The notes below the pieces were generated by a model, which was not told the origin of the DNA, did no database searches, and was given only the letters and a program-made list of their open reading frames with translations. Below, in pieces: positions 36,128 through 46,577 of a stretch of DNA of 64,000 nt (positions are counted from its first letter, which is position 1; each line of letters begins with the position of its first letter). The stretch covers positions 1 through 64,000 of the forward strand of contig NZ_WOSV01000003.1 of NCBI RefSeq assembly GCF_011516655.1. The letters run 5' to 3'. This DNA comes from Acetobacter thailandicus. GTDB lineage: Bacteria > Pseudomonadota > Alphaproteobacteria > Acetobacterales > Acetobacteraceae. Position numbers and translations under genes: made by a program.

Positions 36128-37335
36128 TATCCCTCTTCAGCCAGTGCCATGCCTGCGGCATGTCCGCTGGCCCAGGCCCAGTGAAAATTGTAACCGCCCA
36201 GCCAGCCGGTAACATCTGCAGCTTCGCCAATGACATACAGGCCAGGCACTTTTTCAGCCTGCATCGTGCGCGATGAGAGTGAGCGGGTATCGATCCCACC
36301 CAGTGTCACCTCAGCTTTGGCAAAGCCCTCCGTGCCTGTCGGATGCACATCCATACGATGACAGGACTGCGCAATATGACGCACAGCTTTATCAGACCAT
36401 TCAACCAGCGGACGGTCAGGGGCATACTGCCCGGCCATCTCATGCGCCAGACGCTGCGGCAACCAGCGGCTTAAGGCTGCGGGGCCACGCATCTTGCCTT
36501 TAGCCTTTTTAATGTCTCCCAGCAGCTGTTCAAAATTCTGACCAGGCAGCAAATCAATACGTATCGCCTCACCAGGTTGCCAGTATGACGAAATCTGCAG
36601 CAATGCCGGGCCTGAAAGCCCGCGATGAGTAAACAGAAGTGCCTCCTCAAACACACGCTTGCCGCATGATACTCTGACCGGCAGAGAAATACCGGCAAGT
36701 GTGTGCACCCACCGATCCGACTCTGCGCCAAAAACCAGCGGCACAAGCCCGGGGGTGGGCTGTATTACGGAAAGACCGAACTGACGGGCAATGTCATAGG
36801 CAAACCCGGTAGCGCCTGTTTTAGGTACAGACAAACCGCCCGTTGCCAGCACAACAGCACGGGCAGAGAAATTACCTGCGGATGTTTCTACGCTAAACTG
36901 ATCAGAGCGCCTGACAGATGTTACTTTTACATCCGTCATCACACGCACATGAGCCTGTGCGCATTCTGCAAGCAGCATCGTCACGATATCGCGTGCTGAA
37001 TTATCACAAAAAAGCTGTCCCAGCTTTTTCTCATGCCAGGGAATATGATGCTTTTTAAGAAGTTCAAGAAAATCAGCCGGTTTATATCGGCTTAGCGCCG
37101 AATAAGGAAAGCGCCTGTTCTGCGACAGGTAGCATTCAGGCCGGATATCGAGGTTAGTAAAATTGCAGCGCCCACCCCCTGAAATAAGGATCTTACGTCC
37201 CACTTCGGCATTGTGATCAAGCACAACAACCTGGCGTCCGCCACGGGCAGCCGTGATGGCAGCCATAAGACCCGCTGCACCACCACCAATAACAATAACA
37301 TCGGCAGAGCGTGCCGTCCGTTCACGTATCGTCAC
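36127..37335 (-). CDS. YhiN/HI0933-family FAD-dependent oxidoreductase
   Basis: A 402-residue flavoprotein. The N-terminal dinucleotide-binding motif VIVIGGGAAGLMAAITAARGG (about 13-33) is followed by EVGRKILISGGGRCNFTN, the hallmark of the YhiN/BaiN group, and ends with GLYVIGEAADVTGWLGGYNFHWAW. Members have varied or unknown substrates. It shares a strand with the GST gene 13 bases upstream and is probably co-transcribed. Confidence 0.92.
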   Translation of the reverse strand: MTIRERTARSADVIVIGGGAAGLMAAITAARGGRQVVVLDHNAEVGRKILISGGGRCNFTNLDIRPECYLSQNRRFPYSALSRYKPADFLELLKKHHIPWHEKKLGQLFCDNSARDIVTMLLAECAQAHVRVMTDVKVTSVRRSDQFSVETSAGNFSARAVVLATGGLSVPKTGATGFAYDIARQFGLSVIQPTPGLVPLVFGAESDRWVHTLAGISLPVRVSCGKRVFEEALLFTHRGLSGPALLQISSYWQPGEAIRIDLLPGQNFEQLLGDIKKAKGKMRGPAALSRWLPQRLAHEMAGQYAPDRPLVEWSDKAVRHIAQSCHRMDVHPTGTEGFAKAEVTLGGIDTRSLSSRTMQAEKVPGLYVIGEAADVTGWLGGYNFHWAWASGHAAGMALAEEG

Positions 37336-37348
37336 AATAATTCAGAAC

Positions 37349-38017
37349 TCAGAAATCAAGATTAGCGTAATGACCGGGCGGCGTAATGCCCGACACACGA
37401 TCAGACAGTAATGGCCGGAAACACGGACGTGACTTCATACGGGCATACCAGTCACGCAGTGCCGGAACGCGGGACCAGTCAATGTCACCAATAAAATCGA
37501 GACATGACAGATGCGCTGCAGCTGAAAAATCAGCAAGCGACAGAAACGACCCGGCAAGCCAGTTTCGATTCTCTGCCAGTCCGTTGATATATTTCAGCCT
37601 GGGCTTCATCGCGTTATAGCCCTCGCGCAGAATCGAACCATCAGGATTCCCCTGTCCGCTCAAACGCTTAAACACACGCTCTGTAATAAAGCGATCCGTC
37701 ACATCACGGGCAAAATGCCCGCCAAACCATGCAACCAGGCGCCTGACCTCAACACGCTCTGCCAGGGTACGCCCCAGCAATGGTGTGCCGGAATATGCCT
37801 CTTCCAGATATTCACAGATCACTCTGGAGTCAGGCACAACCAGCCCGTTATCCTCACAAAGGACCGGGACCTCACCCGCCGGGTTAAGCGCCAGAAATTC
37901 CGGGCGTTTTTCCCACACAGGCTCAATTACCGTATCGAACGGCAGACGTTTCTCACCCAGAACAAGACGCACATTGCGGCAATAGGGAGACATGGGATGA
38001 TGAAAAAGGGTACGCAT
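37349..38017 (-). CDS. glutathione S-transferase family protein
   Basis: A 222-residue protein. The N-terminal thioredoxin-like domain (1 to about 80) has HHPMSPYCRNVRLVL, with Ser/Cys as candidate active residue, NPAGEVPVL (the cis-Pro site), and DSRVICEYLEE. The C-terminal helical domain ends in ALRDWYARMKSRPCF. Substrate is unknown. It is the first gene of a two-gene unit with the flavoprotein. Confidence 0.92.
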   Translation of the reverse strand: MRTLFHHPMSPYCRNVRLVLGEKRLPFDTVIEPVWEKRPEFLALNPAGEVPVLCEDNGLVVPDSRVICEYLEEAYSGTPLLGRTLAERVEVRRLVAWFGGHFARDVTDRFITERVFKRLSGQGNPDGSILREGYNAMKPRLKYINGLAENRNWLAGSFLSLADFSAAAHLSCLDFIGDIDWSRVPALRDWYARMKSRPCFRPLLSDRVSGITPPGHYANLDF

Positions 38018-38176
38018 AGAAATAAGATTTATGACATTGTCTGCTGTCTTGCCAGAGGCTAAATGAAAATGAAGTAAACTTTAAAATGTCGCACCAGATT
38101 ATACAGACACAACGTAGCCTTCCCTGATAGTCAGGCACCCTATCCTTTATGATTTTTCCTCCAAGAGGTATTTTCT

Positions 38177-38881
38177 TTGTCCGGCACGCCTTCCTCTCCC
38201 CGTATTCGTTTGTCTGGCCGCTCTTTTCTGGCACTGACCCTCACACCTGAAGCCCCGCTTGTGGACTGGCTGCAGGCACTGGATGCACAGATCAGCCGCT
38301 CAGCAGGCTTCTTCTCAGGGAAACCCATCATTCTTGATCTGGCGTGCCTGGCAGAAAATACGCCCCACCTTGCAGATCTCAAATCTGCTCTCGAAGAGCG
38401 CGGCATTAATATTATTGCTATTGAGAACGGGAATCGGGAGTGGGCGTCTGTCGCCGACTGGGGATGGCCGGAAAGTCTCGTCGGCGGACGCTCATCAGGT
38501 GAAGTGAAAATTCCTGATGAAACAACACCCCCTCCTCCCCCGCAGGCTGTGGCTTCCAGCCTGCTCATTGAAGACCCTGTCAGGTCAGGTCAGCATATTG
38601 TCTGGCCAGATGGTGATGTCATTATTCTTGGTGCGGTTGCCTCAGGGGCTGAAATTTCAGCAGGCGGATCAATTCATATTTACGGCGCATTACGTGGCCG
38701 TGCGATTGCAGGCCTTGGTGGCCACCCCGAAGCGCGAATCTACGCCCGTGTTCTTGAGGCTGAACTTGTGGCGATCGACGGATTTTATGCCACAGCCGAA
38801 GAAATGGAAACCGCCCCGGCTGGCAAGCCAACGCAGGTGCTGCTTGAGGGAGAAACCCTTGTTTTCCGCGCGATAACCTGA
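38177..38881 (+). CDS. minC: septum site-determining protein MinC
   Basis: A 234-residue inhibitor of FtsZ assembly. It starts on TTG after AAGAGG; no ATG is better placed. The N-terminal FtsZ-inhibiting domain (1 to about 100) is joined by a proline run (PPPPPQ) to the C-terminal beta-helix domain that binds MinD: DGDVIILGAVASGAEISAGGSIHIYGALRGRA. It is followed by minD and minE. Confidence 0.95.
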   Translation: MSGTPSSPRIRLSGRSFLALTLTPEAPLVDWLQALDAQISRSAGFFSGKPIILDLACLAENTPHLADLKSALEERGINIIAIENGNREWASVADWGWPESLVGGRSSGEVKIPDETTPPPPPQAVASSLLIEDPVRSGQHIVWPDGDVIILGAVASGAEISAGGSIHIYGALRGRAIAGLGGHPEARIYARVLEAELVAIDGFYATAEEMETAPAGKPTQVLLEGETLVFRAIT

Positions 38882-39037
38882 TTTTCTGCTTACCCGATTA
38901 CAAAAAAGAAAGTTTCCGTCACATTCTGCATTTCTTTATTTCTGTGCAAACTGTATCTTACACTTTCTATATTGTCTTTGTGCGTTTTTACGAACGCCGG
39001 GGGCTACAGATTACAGGGCGCAGAGAGGATAAGGCGG

Positions 39038-39853
39038 ATGTCAAAGGTTCTGGTTGTTACGTCGGGCAAAGGCGGGGTAGGTAAAACCACGACGTCCGCA
39101 GCGCTGGGTGCAGCGCTGGCTAAAGCGGGGGAAAAGGTCGTCCTGGTCGACTTTGATGTGGGCCTGCGTAACCTCGACCTGATTATGGGTGCCGAACGAC
39201 GGGTTGTTTTCGACCTCATCAACGTCATTCAGGGAGACGCCAGCCTTAATCAGGCATTAATCAAAGATAAACGAGTCGATACACTTTACCTGCTGCCCGC
39301 CTCGCAAACGCGGGACAAAGATGCCCTGACATCTGAAGGCGTAAAAAAAGTTATCAACGAACTCCGCTCAAAATTCGACTGGGTTGTCTGTGACAGCCCT
39401 GCCGGTATCGAGCGCGGTGCACAGATGGCCATGTATCACGCTGACATGGCTGTTATTGTCACCAACCCTGAAGTCTCATCGGTCAGAGATAGTGACCGTA
39501 TTATCGGTATGCTCGACAGCACGACCGAGCGTGCAAAAAAAGGAAAGAAAATCGATAAACACCTGCTGATCACCCGTTATGATCCGCAGCGTGCCGCACG
39601 GGGCGATATGCTTGCCACCGACGATATGCTCGATATTCTTTCTATTCCTTTGCTTGGCATCATCCCTGAGAGCACAGATGTGCTGCGCGCCTCAAACCTG
39701 GGCGCACCGGTAACACTTGCTGAGCCGGAAAGCCCGCCCGCCCGTGCTTATATCGATGCTGTTCGCCGCCTGAAAGGTGAAACAGTGGAAATGACCGTTC
39801 CGTCAGGTCGTCGGACCCTGCTGGACTGGCTCTTCAGACGGAGGGTAGCATGA
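39038..39853 (+). CDS. minD: septum site-determining protein MinD
   Basis: A 271-residue membrane-associated ATPase that carries MinC and oscillates under MinE. The ATG follows AAGGCGG closely. The deviant Walker [13 protein letters not shown], the switch region SPAGIERG, and a C-terminal amphipathic helix rich in Arg ([14 protein letters not shown]) are present. A 156-base gap separates it from minC and could hold a second promoter. The stop overlaps minE as ATGA. Confidence 0.98.
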   Translation: MSKVLVVTSGKGGVGKTTTSAALGAALAKAGEKVVLVDFDVGLRNLDLIMGAERRVVFDLINVIQGDASLNQALIKDKRVDTLYLLPASQTRDKDALTSEGVKKVINELRSKFDWVVCDSPAGIERGAQMAMYHADMAVIVTNPEVSSVRDSDRIIGMLDSTTERAKKGKKIDKHLLITRYDPQRAARGDMLATDDMLDILSIPLLGIIPESTDVLRASNLGAPVTLAEPESPPARAYIDAVRRLKGETVEMTVPSGRRTLLDWLFRRRVA

Positions 39854-40203
39854 GTTCTTTTCTGAGTGCTCTTTTTAAAAAACGTTCATCAGCGCCTGTT
39901 GCCCGCGACAGACTGCAAATTCTGCTTGCCCATGAACGTATTTCAGGCAGCGACGATAAAAATGACCTGATCACACAGCTGCATCGTGAGATCATGGAAG
40001 TTATCAAACGCTATGTCGCTGTTGATCAGGACAAAGTGCAGATCAAGCTTGATCGTGGCGCACACTGCTCAATGCTTGAAATTGATGTTGAAGTTCCTGG
40101 CCTTTCAAACAGTAAGCCTGCATCAGATAAAGCTGCAACGCCCGGACCTGCTCCGGAAAAAAAGCCTGCCTCGCAGGATGCATCAGCGCCGGCTAAAAAG
40201 TAA
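39850..40203 (+). CDS. minE: cell division topological specificity factor MinE, with extended C-terminus
   Basis: A 117-residue protein that stimulates MinD ATPase and sets the pole-to-pole pattern. The N-terminal anti-MinCD helix region (about 13-35, [16 protein letters not shown]) and the dimerisation domain ([19 protein letters not shown]) are typical. After about residue 85 comes a Pro/Ala/Lys-rich tail of about 30 residues not found in most MinE proteins of about 88 residues. The start overlaps the minD stop. Confidence 0.96.
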   Translation: MSSFLSALFKKRSSAPVARDRLQILLAHERISGSDDKNDLITQLHREIMEVIKRYVAVDQDKVQIKLDRGAHCSMLEIDVEVPGLSNSKPASDKAATPGPAPEKKPASQDASAPAKK

Positions 40204-40221
40204 CAGGAAGAGCAATTATGT

Positions 40222-40258
40222 TAAAAAAAGACTGGCATTTTCTGCCGGTCCTTTTTTA
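40222..40258 (+). terminator. intrinsic terminator of the min operon
   Basis: AAAAAGACTGGC and GCCGGTCCTTTTTT form an imperfect stem with the loop ATTTTCT and a strong T-run, 20 bases after the minE stop. Confidence 0.85.
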
Positions 40259-40350
40259 ACAGCTCAGCCTGAGAAAATATCCTTATATTTTTGATAAATA
40301 TCCCAAACAAAGCTTGCATTGATCATAAAAGCCTGCTTGCTCTTTATCCT

Positions 40351-41754
40351 ATGCAGCCCACATCTCCCAAAACCGGATGGTTCCCCATTGTTTTGCGCAT
40401 GGAAGACGCCCATGTGCTCGTTATCGGAGGCGGAAACGTCGCTGCCAACAAAGTGCAGCTACTTGTCCAGACCGGAGCGCGTATCGAGGTTCTGTCTTCT
40501 GATTTATGCGATGAGCTGCGCATACTTGCTGAAAAAAAAGAAATTGCGCACCAGGCCCTGGATGTAACGGCTGCTGACGTCAGGGTGCGGCTGCCGCACT
40601 GCCGGCTGGTTTATATTGCCACAAATGACAAAGCGCTGAACCGTTCGCTGGCTACCCTGTGCCTTGAGGCTAATGTGCCTGTCTGCTCAGTCGATGATCC
40701 GGGTTTTTCAAGTTTTATTACGCCTGCCCTGTCTATTCGCGGGGAAGTGCAGATTGCGGTTTCCACCGGAGGTGCAGCCCCCGTTCTGGCGCGACGACTG
40801 CGGGCACGCATTGAAGAGCTCCTCCCGGCTGGTCTGAATAAGCTTGCAGCCTTTATGCAAAACGCCCGCCTGCCCCTGCGTGACAAGCTCCCTGATCCAT
40901 CTGAACGCCGTAGGGTGTGGGAAAGTTTTCTCGATGGCAAAGGTCAGAAACTGGCTCTGGAAGGGAAAACCGAACAGGCCACCCAGGAACTTAACCGCCT
41001 GACGGAAGGACACCGCCAGCAGGGTGAAGTCTGGCTTGTTGGTGCCGGACCAGGAGACCCGGATTTATTGACCCTTGCCGCTCTGCGCCTGATGCAGGAC
41101 GCTGATACAGTTCTGTATGATAATCTTGTCTCGCCAGATATTCTTAATTATGTCCGCCGCGACGCTGAGCGTGTTTTCGTTGGCAAACAACGCAACCACC
41201 ATACCCTGCCTCAGCAGGACATTAATGCCGAACTCATTCGCCGTGCAAAAGCCGGGGAACGTGTGCTCCGCCTGAAAGGTGGTGACCCCTTCATCTTTGG
41301 CCGGGGCGGTGAAGAAATGGAAGCTCTGGTTGATGCAGGCGTTTCTTTTCGCATTATTCCAGGCATTTCAGCCGCTAATGGCTGTGCAGCCTATGCCGGC
41401 ATTCCCCTGACACACCGTGACTGTGCACAGGCCTGCCTTTTTCTGACAGGGCATGCCCGTGCAGATGGTACGCTCGAACTGGCATGGGAAAAAATTGCTC
41501 TGCATGGCCAGACAATTGTTATTTATATGGGGTTAAATGCCCTTCCATCTTTATGTCAGCAGTTACAGGCTCATGGTTTACCCGCAGACTGGCCAGCAGC
41601 TCTGATTGAGCACGGTACAACACCACGCCAGCGTGTTTTCACCGGCACACTCAGCTCTCTTCCTGAAACTTCCGTAACACACAAGGTAACCAGCCCGGCC
41701 CTTGTAATAATTGGTGAGGTTGTCCGCCACAGAGTGGTTCCATTGCACCCCTGA
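40351..41754 (+). CDS. cysG: siroheme synthase (precorrin-2 dehydrogenase/ferrochelatase + uroporphyrinogen-III C-methyltransferase)
   Basis: A fused 467-residue enzyme that makes sirohaem, the cofactor of sulfite and nitrite reductases. The N-terminal CysG part (1 to about 200) has VLVIGGGNVAANKVQLL for NAD binding and SVDDPGFSSFITPA. The C-terminal SUMT part has VWLVGAGPGDPDLLTLAALR, LKGGDPFIFGRGGEE and GISAANGCAAYAGIPLTHRD. The frame opens at a TTG at 40291, but the ATG at 40351 fits the family start better; neither has a good ribosome binding site. Sulfur or nitrite genes are not adjacent. Confidence 0.95.
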   Translation: MQPTSPKTGWFPIVLRMEDAHVLVIGGGNVAANKVQLLVQTGARIEVLSSDLCDELRILAEKKEIAHQALDVTAADVRVRLPHCRLVYIATNDKALNRSLATLCLEANVPVCSVDDPGFSSFITPALSIRGEVQIAVSTGGAAPVLARRLRARIEELLPAGLNKLAAFMQNARLPLRDKLPDPSERRRVWESFLDGKGQKLALEGKTEQATQELNRLTEGHRQQGEVWLVGAGPGDPDLLTLAALRLMQDADTVLYDNLVSPDILNYVRRDAERVFVGKQRNHHTLPQQDINAELIRRAKAGERVLRLKGGDPFIFGRGGEEMEALVDAGVSFRIIPGISAANGCAAYAGIPLTHRDCAQACLFLTGHARADGTLELAWEKIALHGQTIVIYMGLNALPSLCQQLQAHGLPADWPAALIEHGTTPRQRVFTGTLSSLPETSVTHKVTSPALVIIGEVVRHRVVPLHP

Positions 41755-41915
41755 CTTTGACGACAAATATATTTTTCATATCGTCGGAATGGTAACGTGC
41801 TATCTTTTTTTCAGATATCGACTATAATTTCAGAAGAACGAAACACAGAACTCTTTCATATTTCATAAATCAAAGAAAATATTGCTCTTCCCGGTGGAGG
41901 CGGTAGATACAACAT

Positions 41916-43064
41916 ATGACACCTGCTTCATTGCTGCTCTGGCTGAGAAACAGCATTCCCACACTGGACCGCTATATTTTTCACCAGCTTTTTGTCGCAT
42001 TGCTTGCAACAACCGGTGGGCTGGCAGCATTAATATGGCTTATGCAGTCACTGCACTTTGTGTCTCTGGTTGTTGACCGTGGGCTCTCTCTGGGGGTTTT
42101 TATCAAGCTGACAAGCCTGCTTGTTCCCTCATTTGTCGCTGTTATTCTGCCTATTACGACATTTGTCGTCAGCCTGTTTGTGTATCAGAGGCTGGCAGGA
42201 GACAGAGAGCTGACTGTTATGCGCGCTGCTGGCCTTTCGCCTTTTGCGACTGCCAAGCCAGGGGTAAGCTGCGCCATCATGGCAACCATTTGCGGTTTTT
42301 TGCTCAATTTATGGATTGTACCGCATTCTTATCATGCATTCAGAGCTTACGAATTTCAGATCCGAAATAAAATGGCTGCCTTTATGTTGCAGGAAGGCGT
42401 TTTTACCAAAGTCTCAGATGTAATGACTGTCTATATCCGTTCACGCAGTCACGATGGCACACTACACGGTATTATGGTTGAGGATGATCGTCAGCCTGAC
42501 CGCCATGCAACTATTCTGGCCAACCACGGCACACTGGTTGTGGTGGATGATGTGCCGCGGGTCATTTTATACGATGGCTCGCGTCAGGTGATTAACAAAC
42601 AGACCGGCCGCCTGGATATGCTTGTTTTTAAAGAAGACACTATGGACCTTACGTCTCAGAAACAGGCAGAATCACGCAGTACAGACGCAGCCGAAATGTC
42701 TCTTTCTATGCTGCTTCATCCTGATCCGGAGCTTGTGTCAGAGCGTGATACAGGCAAATTTAAAGTGGAAGGATGGAGACGGCTGACCTCACCCCTCACC
42801 TGCTTCTCTTTTGCTATGGTCGGGCTGTTTGCTGTTCTGCGCGGTATCTTTTCACGCCATGGCAATATCAAGCGTCCCCTGGGTGCCATTCTTGCCGTCG
42901 TTGGCCTGCTTGCATGTAACCTGGTCCTGCAAAACCTCGCGAGCCGCAATACCTCTCTTATTCCTCTCATTCCTGTTCTGGCCCTGCTGCCAGGTCTGAT
43001 TTGTTCTGCTATTCTGTTCGGCCCCGAACGCGCGAAAAGCACCAAAGCAGAAATGACCTCCTGA
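41916..43064 (+). CDS. lptF: LPS export permease LptF
   Basis: A 382-residue inner-membrane subunit of the LptB2FG ABC transporter that extracts LPS. Six hydrophobic segments flank a periplasmic beta-jellyroll domain (about 130-270). TLDRYIFHQLFVALLATTGG and ELTVMRAAGLSP are characteristic of YjgP/YjgQ permeases. It is first in lptF-lptG-lptD-surA-rsmA. GGTGGAGG lies upstream at rather long spacing. Confidence 0.95.
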   Translation: MTPASLLLWLRNSIPTLDRYIFHQLFVALLATTGGLAALIWLMQSLHFVSLVVDRGLSLGVFIKLTSLLVPSFVAVILPITTFVVSLFVYQRLAGDRELTVMRAAGLSPFATAKPGVSCAIMATICGFLLNLWIVPHSYHAFRAYEFQIRNKMAAFMLQEGVFTKVSDVMTVYIRSRSHDGTLHGIMVEDDRQPDRHATILANHGTLVVVDDVPRVILYDGSRQVINKQTGRLDMLVFKEDTMDLTSQKQAESRSTDAAEMSLSMLLHPDPELVSERDTGKFKVEGWRRLTSPLTCFSFAMVGLFAVLRGIFSRHGNIKRPLGAILAVVGLLACNLVLQNLASRNTSLIPLIPVLALLPGLICSAILFGPERAKSTKAEMTS

Positions 43065-43086
43065 AGAGAGAGAGATAAACACAACC

Positions 43087-44202
43087 ATGTTCGCCTCTCC
43101 GACATTCTCTTTTTATATCGCACGGCAGTTTGTCTTTTGCGTTCTGGCTATGATTGCGTCTTTGACAGGCATCGTCTGCCTGTTCGATTTTATTGACCTG
43201 TTGCGTCGCGTTGCAACAAAACCAAACGTATCAACAAATGTGGTTACTGAAATCGCAGCGTTGCATGTGCCTCATTTTTCAATTCAGATTTTACCATTTG
43301 GTGTACTGCTTGGCGGCATTATCTGTTTCTGGCGTCTGACGCGCTCATCCGAACTTATTGTCGCCCGTGCAGCGGGCATTTCGGCGTGGCAGTTCCTTAC
43401 TGCCCCTCTGGCCTGCGCCATAACAATAGGCCTGCTGACAACCATGGTGCTCTCTCCCATGGCATCCTCCCTCTACCGCAAGGCTGAAGAGCTGGATCAG
43501 CAATATTTACGCACAGAAGGCGGGCCACTCACCTTAACGGGGGGCTCTCTCTGGCTGCGACAGTCAGACACCCGGTTTGACCCGCATGGTGTCGCACTCA
43601 TTCATGTAGGCAGCGTGAAAATGTGGAGCAATGCTTCACTTCATGTGAAAGATATCTCCGTTCTGCGCCTTGACCATGAAGATGGTCTGATTGAACGCAT
43701 CGAATCACCTGAGGGATACCTGTCACATCAGAAATGGATTCTGAATAACAGCTACACAGCCAGACCTTATCAGATTTTACAGCCTGCAGGACAATTCGTG
43801 CTTCCGACTGATTTAACACTGAACCGGGTGCAGGATAGTTTTGCCTCTCCTGAAACTCTTTCCATCTGGACATTACCAGGCTTTATTCATCTTCTTGATA
43901 CATCAGGCTTTTCATCTGTCAGGCATCGTATTCATTTCCAGTCACTACTTGCTATTCCTGTGCTTGCCGGCACAATGACCCTGGTCGCAGCAGGCTTTTC
44001 TATGCGGCCTATCCGCCGTGGTGGTGTTGCCCGTATGATTGGCTCTGGTGTTGCTGCTGGTTTTCTGCTCTTCACTGTGTCAAAAGTTGCTGAGCAGTTC
44101 GGTAATTCCGGTGCACTCCCGCCAGTCATGGCTGCATGGGCACCTGCAGTTGCAGGGCTTTGCCTGGCACTCTCACTACTTCTCCACCTTGAGGATGGCT
44201 GA
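43087..44202 (+). CDS. lptG: LPS export permease LptG
   Basis: A 371-residue partner of LptF with the same topology. SFYIARQFVFCVLAMIASLTGIVCLFDFIDLLRR at the N-terminus and RSSELIVARAAGIS are typical. It starts 22 bases after lptF, behind a GAGAGAGAG ribosome-binding stretch, and ends nine bases before lptD. Confidence 0.95.
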   Translation: MFASPTFSFYIARQFVFCVLAMIASLTGIVCLFDFIDLLRRVATKPNVSTNVVTEIAALHVPHFSIQILPFGVLLGGIICFWRLTRSSELIVARAAGISAWQFLTAPLACAITIGLLTTMVLSPMASSLYRKAEELDQQYLRTEGGPLTLTGGSLWLRQSDTRFDPHGVALIHVGSVKMWSNASLHVKDISVLRLDHEDGLIERIESPEGYLSHQKWILNNSYTARPYQILQPAGQFVLPTDLTLNRVQDSFASPETLSIWTLPGFIHLLDTSGFSSVRHRIHFQSLLAIPVLAGTMTLVAAGFSMRPIRRGGVARMIGSGVAAGFLLFTVSKVAEQFGNSGALPPVMAAWAPAVAGLCLALSLLLHLEDG

Positions 44203-44211
44203 CTTAAAACA

Positions 44212-46539
44212 ATGCATTATAAGCCACCGTCACGATACAGGTTAACGCGCCGCAAACATGCTATGGCAGCAGCCACCGCCCTGAGCACGCTTGCATCAGG
44301 CCTGGGCCTGGCAATGCCAGAAACTGCTATGGCTCAGTTTCGTCCATCTCCGATGCATCTGACACCGACCAAAAATAATTCAACTGATCAGCCAGCAACC
44401 TTTCAGGCTGACAAAGTTGATTATAATGACGTCGAGCATACCATCACCTGGACGGGGAACGTACAGCTCTGGCAGGGCGATAACGTCATGCACGCTGACA
44501 AAATCGTTTATGACAGAGACACGGGCGTTGTCGCAGCGCATGGCAATGTTGCTTCTATACAGCCTGATGGAACAGTCATTCACGCGCAATATGCCGAACT
44601 CACCGGCGGTATGCGCGATGGGATTATGATGCATGTCGGCACAACTCTGCCTGAAAATGCACGAATGGCCGCCAATGGTATGCGCCGTACAGGCGGAAAA
44701 GTTAACGACATGAGCCGTGCTGTCTACACAGCCTGTGAAATTTGTAAAAAAGACAAAAAACGAGCACCGTTCTGGCAATTCCGTGCCTACGACGCGACAC
44801 AGGACCTCGAACATCAGGAAATTATTTTCAGAGACACCTATCTCGATATTCTGGGAATTCCGGTCCTGTATATGCCCTTCTTTTCTATGACCGACCCTTC
44901 TGCCAAACGACACAGCGGCTTTCTGATGCCTGGGGTTACCCCCCATGACCGCTACCTTGGTACCTATTTTACAATCCCCTATTACTGGGTGATTGATAAT
45001 CAATCCGACATGACTGTGCAGGCACTGTTTTCAACCAAAACAAACCCTCAGCTAAGCGCACAGTATCGTCGTCGCTTTAACTTCGGCATGGTCAAAGTGC
45101 AGGGCGGCATAACTGACAGCTCTATGCGCTCCAAAGCCTATACCAACGATTTTGGTAACGATGTTTCAGGCGGTAATGGGCACGGTTTTCAGGGCTATCT
45201 GTTCCTGAATGCTAATTTCTCACTCAACAAATACTGGCGTGCAGGTGTAAACGTTAACCTGGCAACATCAGCTGACTACATGCGTAACTACCGTGTTACC
45301 GGTTATGGTAACGATACCCTTAACTCTAATGTTTATCTTGAAGGGTTCGGTACAGGCTCATATTCACGTATCGACGCCCAGTATTATCAGGGGCTGAACC
45401 AGGGTGTTATTCGTAACACGGACCTGCCTTTTGTTTTGCCCCGTTACACATACAGCTTCCTGGGGCAGCCTGATGCACTTGGCGGACGCTTTGGCATGTC
45501 TACAACCGACTTTAATGTCAGGCGTGACAACGGGACTTCTGATATCAGAGGGCAGGTTGCACTCAACTGGGACCGTCCTTTTCAGAACAAGCTGGGACAA
45601 AAATACCTGCTGACGCTGCATCTTGATTCAACACTCTATAGTGCTTCTCATCTTGACCAGCAGCCCAACTATTATAACCGCCACGGCGCTGCAACTTCAG
45701 GGCAGGTACTCCCGACCATCGCTCTGAAAACCAGCTGGCCTTTTGTCCGGGCATTTGAAAAGGGACACGGCTCTCAGATTCTCGAGCCCATCGTCCAGCT
45801 TATCTATGCACCCAATACAGGGTATAGCAGAAATAATATGCCGAACGAAGACAGTATGTCCTATGAGTTCACCGATTCAACTTTGTTTTCGCTTAACCGC
45901 TATCAGGGCACGGACAGACTGGACGGCGGGTTGCGTGCCAATGTCGGTTTGCACGCAAACTGGACATGGGACGGACATGAGGTTGACCTGCTGGGAGGAG
46001 AAAGCTTTCAGGAGCATATCAACCACGATCAGCTCCCATATTCCGGACTTGAGCACCACGCCTCTGATATCGTCATGCGGGCGCGCGTGGTCCCTAATCA
46101 GTATTTCGATTTTAACGGACGCATGCGTCTCGATCCCTACACCAAGCACGTAAATTTTGGTGATGCATTATTCAGCGTTGGTGTTCCTCACTTCCGCGTT
46201 CGTGGTGGCTATGTTTATGAACCGGTTACACCTTACTATTATTATGCCACAGACTATCGTTCATCAGGGCCCTCTTCACTCTATTACGTCAAAACCAACG
46301 AACTGAGTGGTGGTTTCTCCTCAGACTGGGGCGCATGGCACTTGTCTGCTTTTGCACGCCGCAGCCTGTCACGAAAAGAATTTGTATCACTGGGTGGAGA
46401 CCTTGGTTACAGCAACGACTGCTTTGGAATAGATGTATTATATATGAAACAATACACAACCATTGGCGGGCAGCAGCGTAACTCGACTGTGCTTTTCACA
46501 GTCAGCCTTAAAACCCTTGGCTCTTTCGGCCTGAAGTAA
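44212..46539 (+). CDS. lptD: LPS-assembly protein LptD
   Basis: A 775-residue outer-membrane beta-barrel that inserts LPS in the outer leaflet. A signal peptide ends near ETAMAQ (about 39-44). The periplasmic OstA domain (about 60-170: ADKVDYNDVEHTITWTGNVQL) precedes the barrel, which ends in a C-terminal strand (VLFTVSLKTLGSFGLK). Cysteines are few: two close together (CEIC, about 173-176) and one near the C-terminus, so the disulfide pattern differs from the E. coli protein. Gene order supports the call. Confidence 0.95.
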   Translation: MHYKPPSRYRLTRRKHAMAAATALSTLASGLGLAMPETAMAQFRPSPMHLTPTKNNSTDQPATFQADKVDYNDVEHTITWTGNVQLWQGDNVMHADKIVYDRDTGVVAAHGNVASIQPDGTVIHAQYAELTGGMRDGIMMHVGTTLPENARMAANGMRRTGGKVNDMSRAVYTACEICKKDKKRAPFWQFRAYDATQDLEHQEIIFRDTYLDILGIPVLYMPFFSMTDPSAKRHSGFLMPGVTPHDRYLGTYFTIPYYWVIDNQSDMTVQALFSTKTNPQLSAQYRRRFNFGMVKVQGGITDSSMRSKAYTNDFGNDVSGGNGHGFQGYLFLNANFSLNKYWRAGVNVNLATSADYMRNYRVTGYGNDTLNSNVYLEGFGTGSYSRIDAQYYQGLNQGVIRNTDLPFVLPRYTYSFLGQPDALGGRFGMSTTDFNVRRDNGTSDIRGQVALNWDRPFQNKLGQKYLLTLHLDSTLYSASHLDQQPNYYNRHGAATSGQVLPTIALKTSWPFVRAFEKGHGSQILEPIVQLIYAPNTGYSRNNMPNEDSMSYEFTDSTLFSLNRYQGTDRLDGGLRANVGLHANWTWDGHEVDLLGGESFQEHINHDQLPYSGLEHHASDIVMRARVVPNQYFDFNGRMRLDPYTKHVNFGDALFSVGVPHFRVRGGYVYEPVTPYYYYATDYRSSGPSSLYYVKTNELSGGFSSDWGAWHLSAFARRSLSRKEFVSLGGDLGYSNDCFGIDVLYMKQYTTIGGQQRNSTVLFTVSLKTLGSFGLK

Positions 46540-46577
46540 GAACTACTTCAAAAACCTTGCCGATTCCGCTATCAGCA

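Noticed and set aside
40291..40350. N-terminal extension of CysG from a TTG start
   Set aside because: The 20 added residues have no family match and no ribosome binding site; the ATG at 40351 sits where CysG proteins begin.
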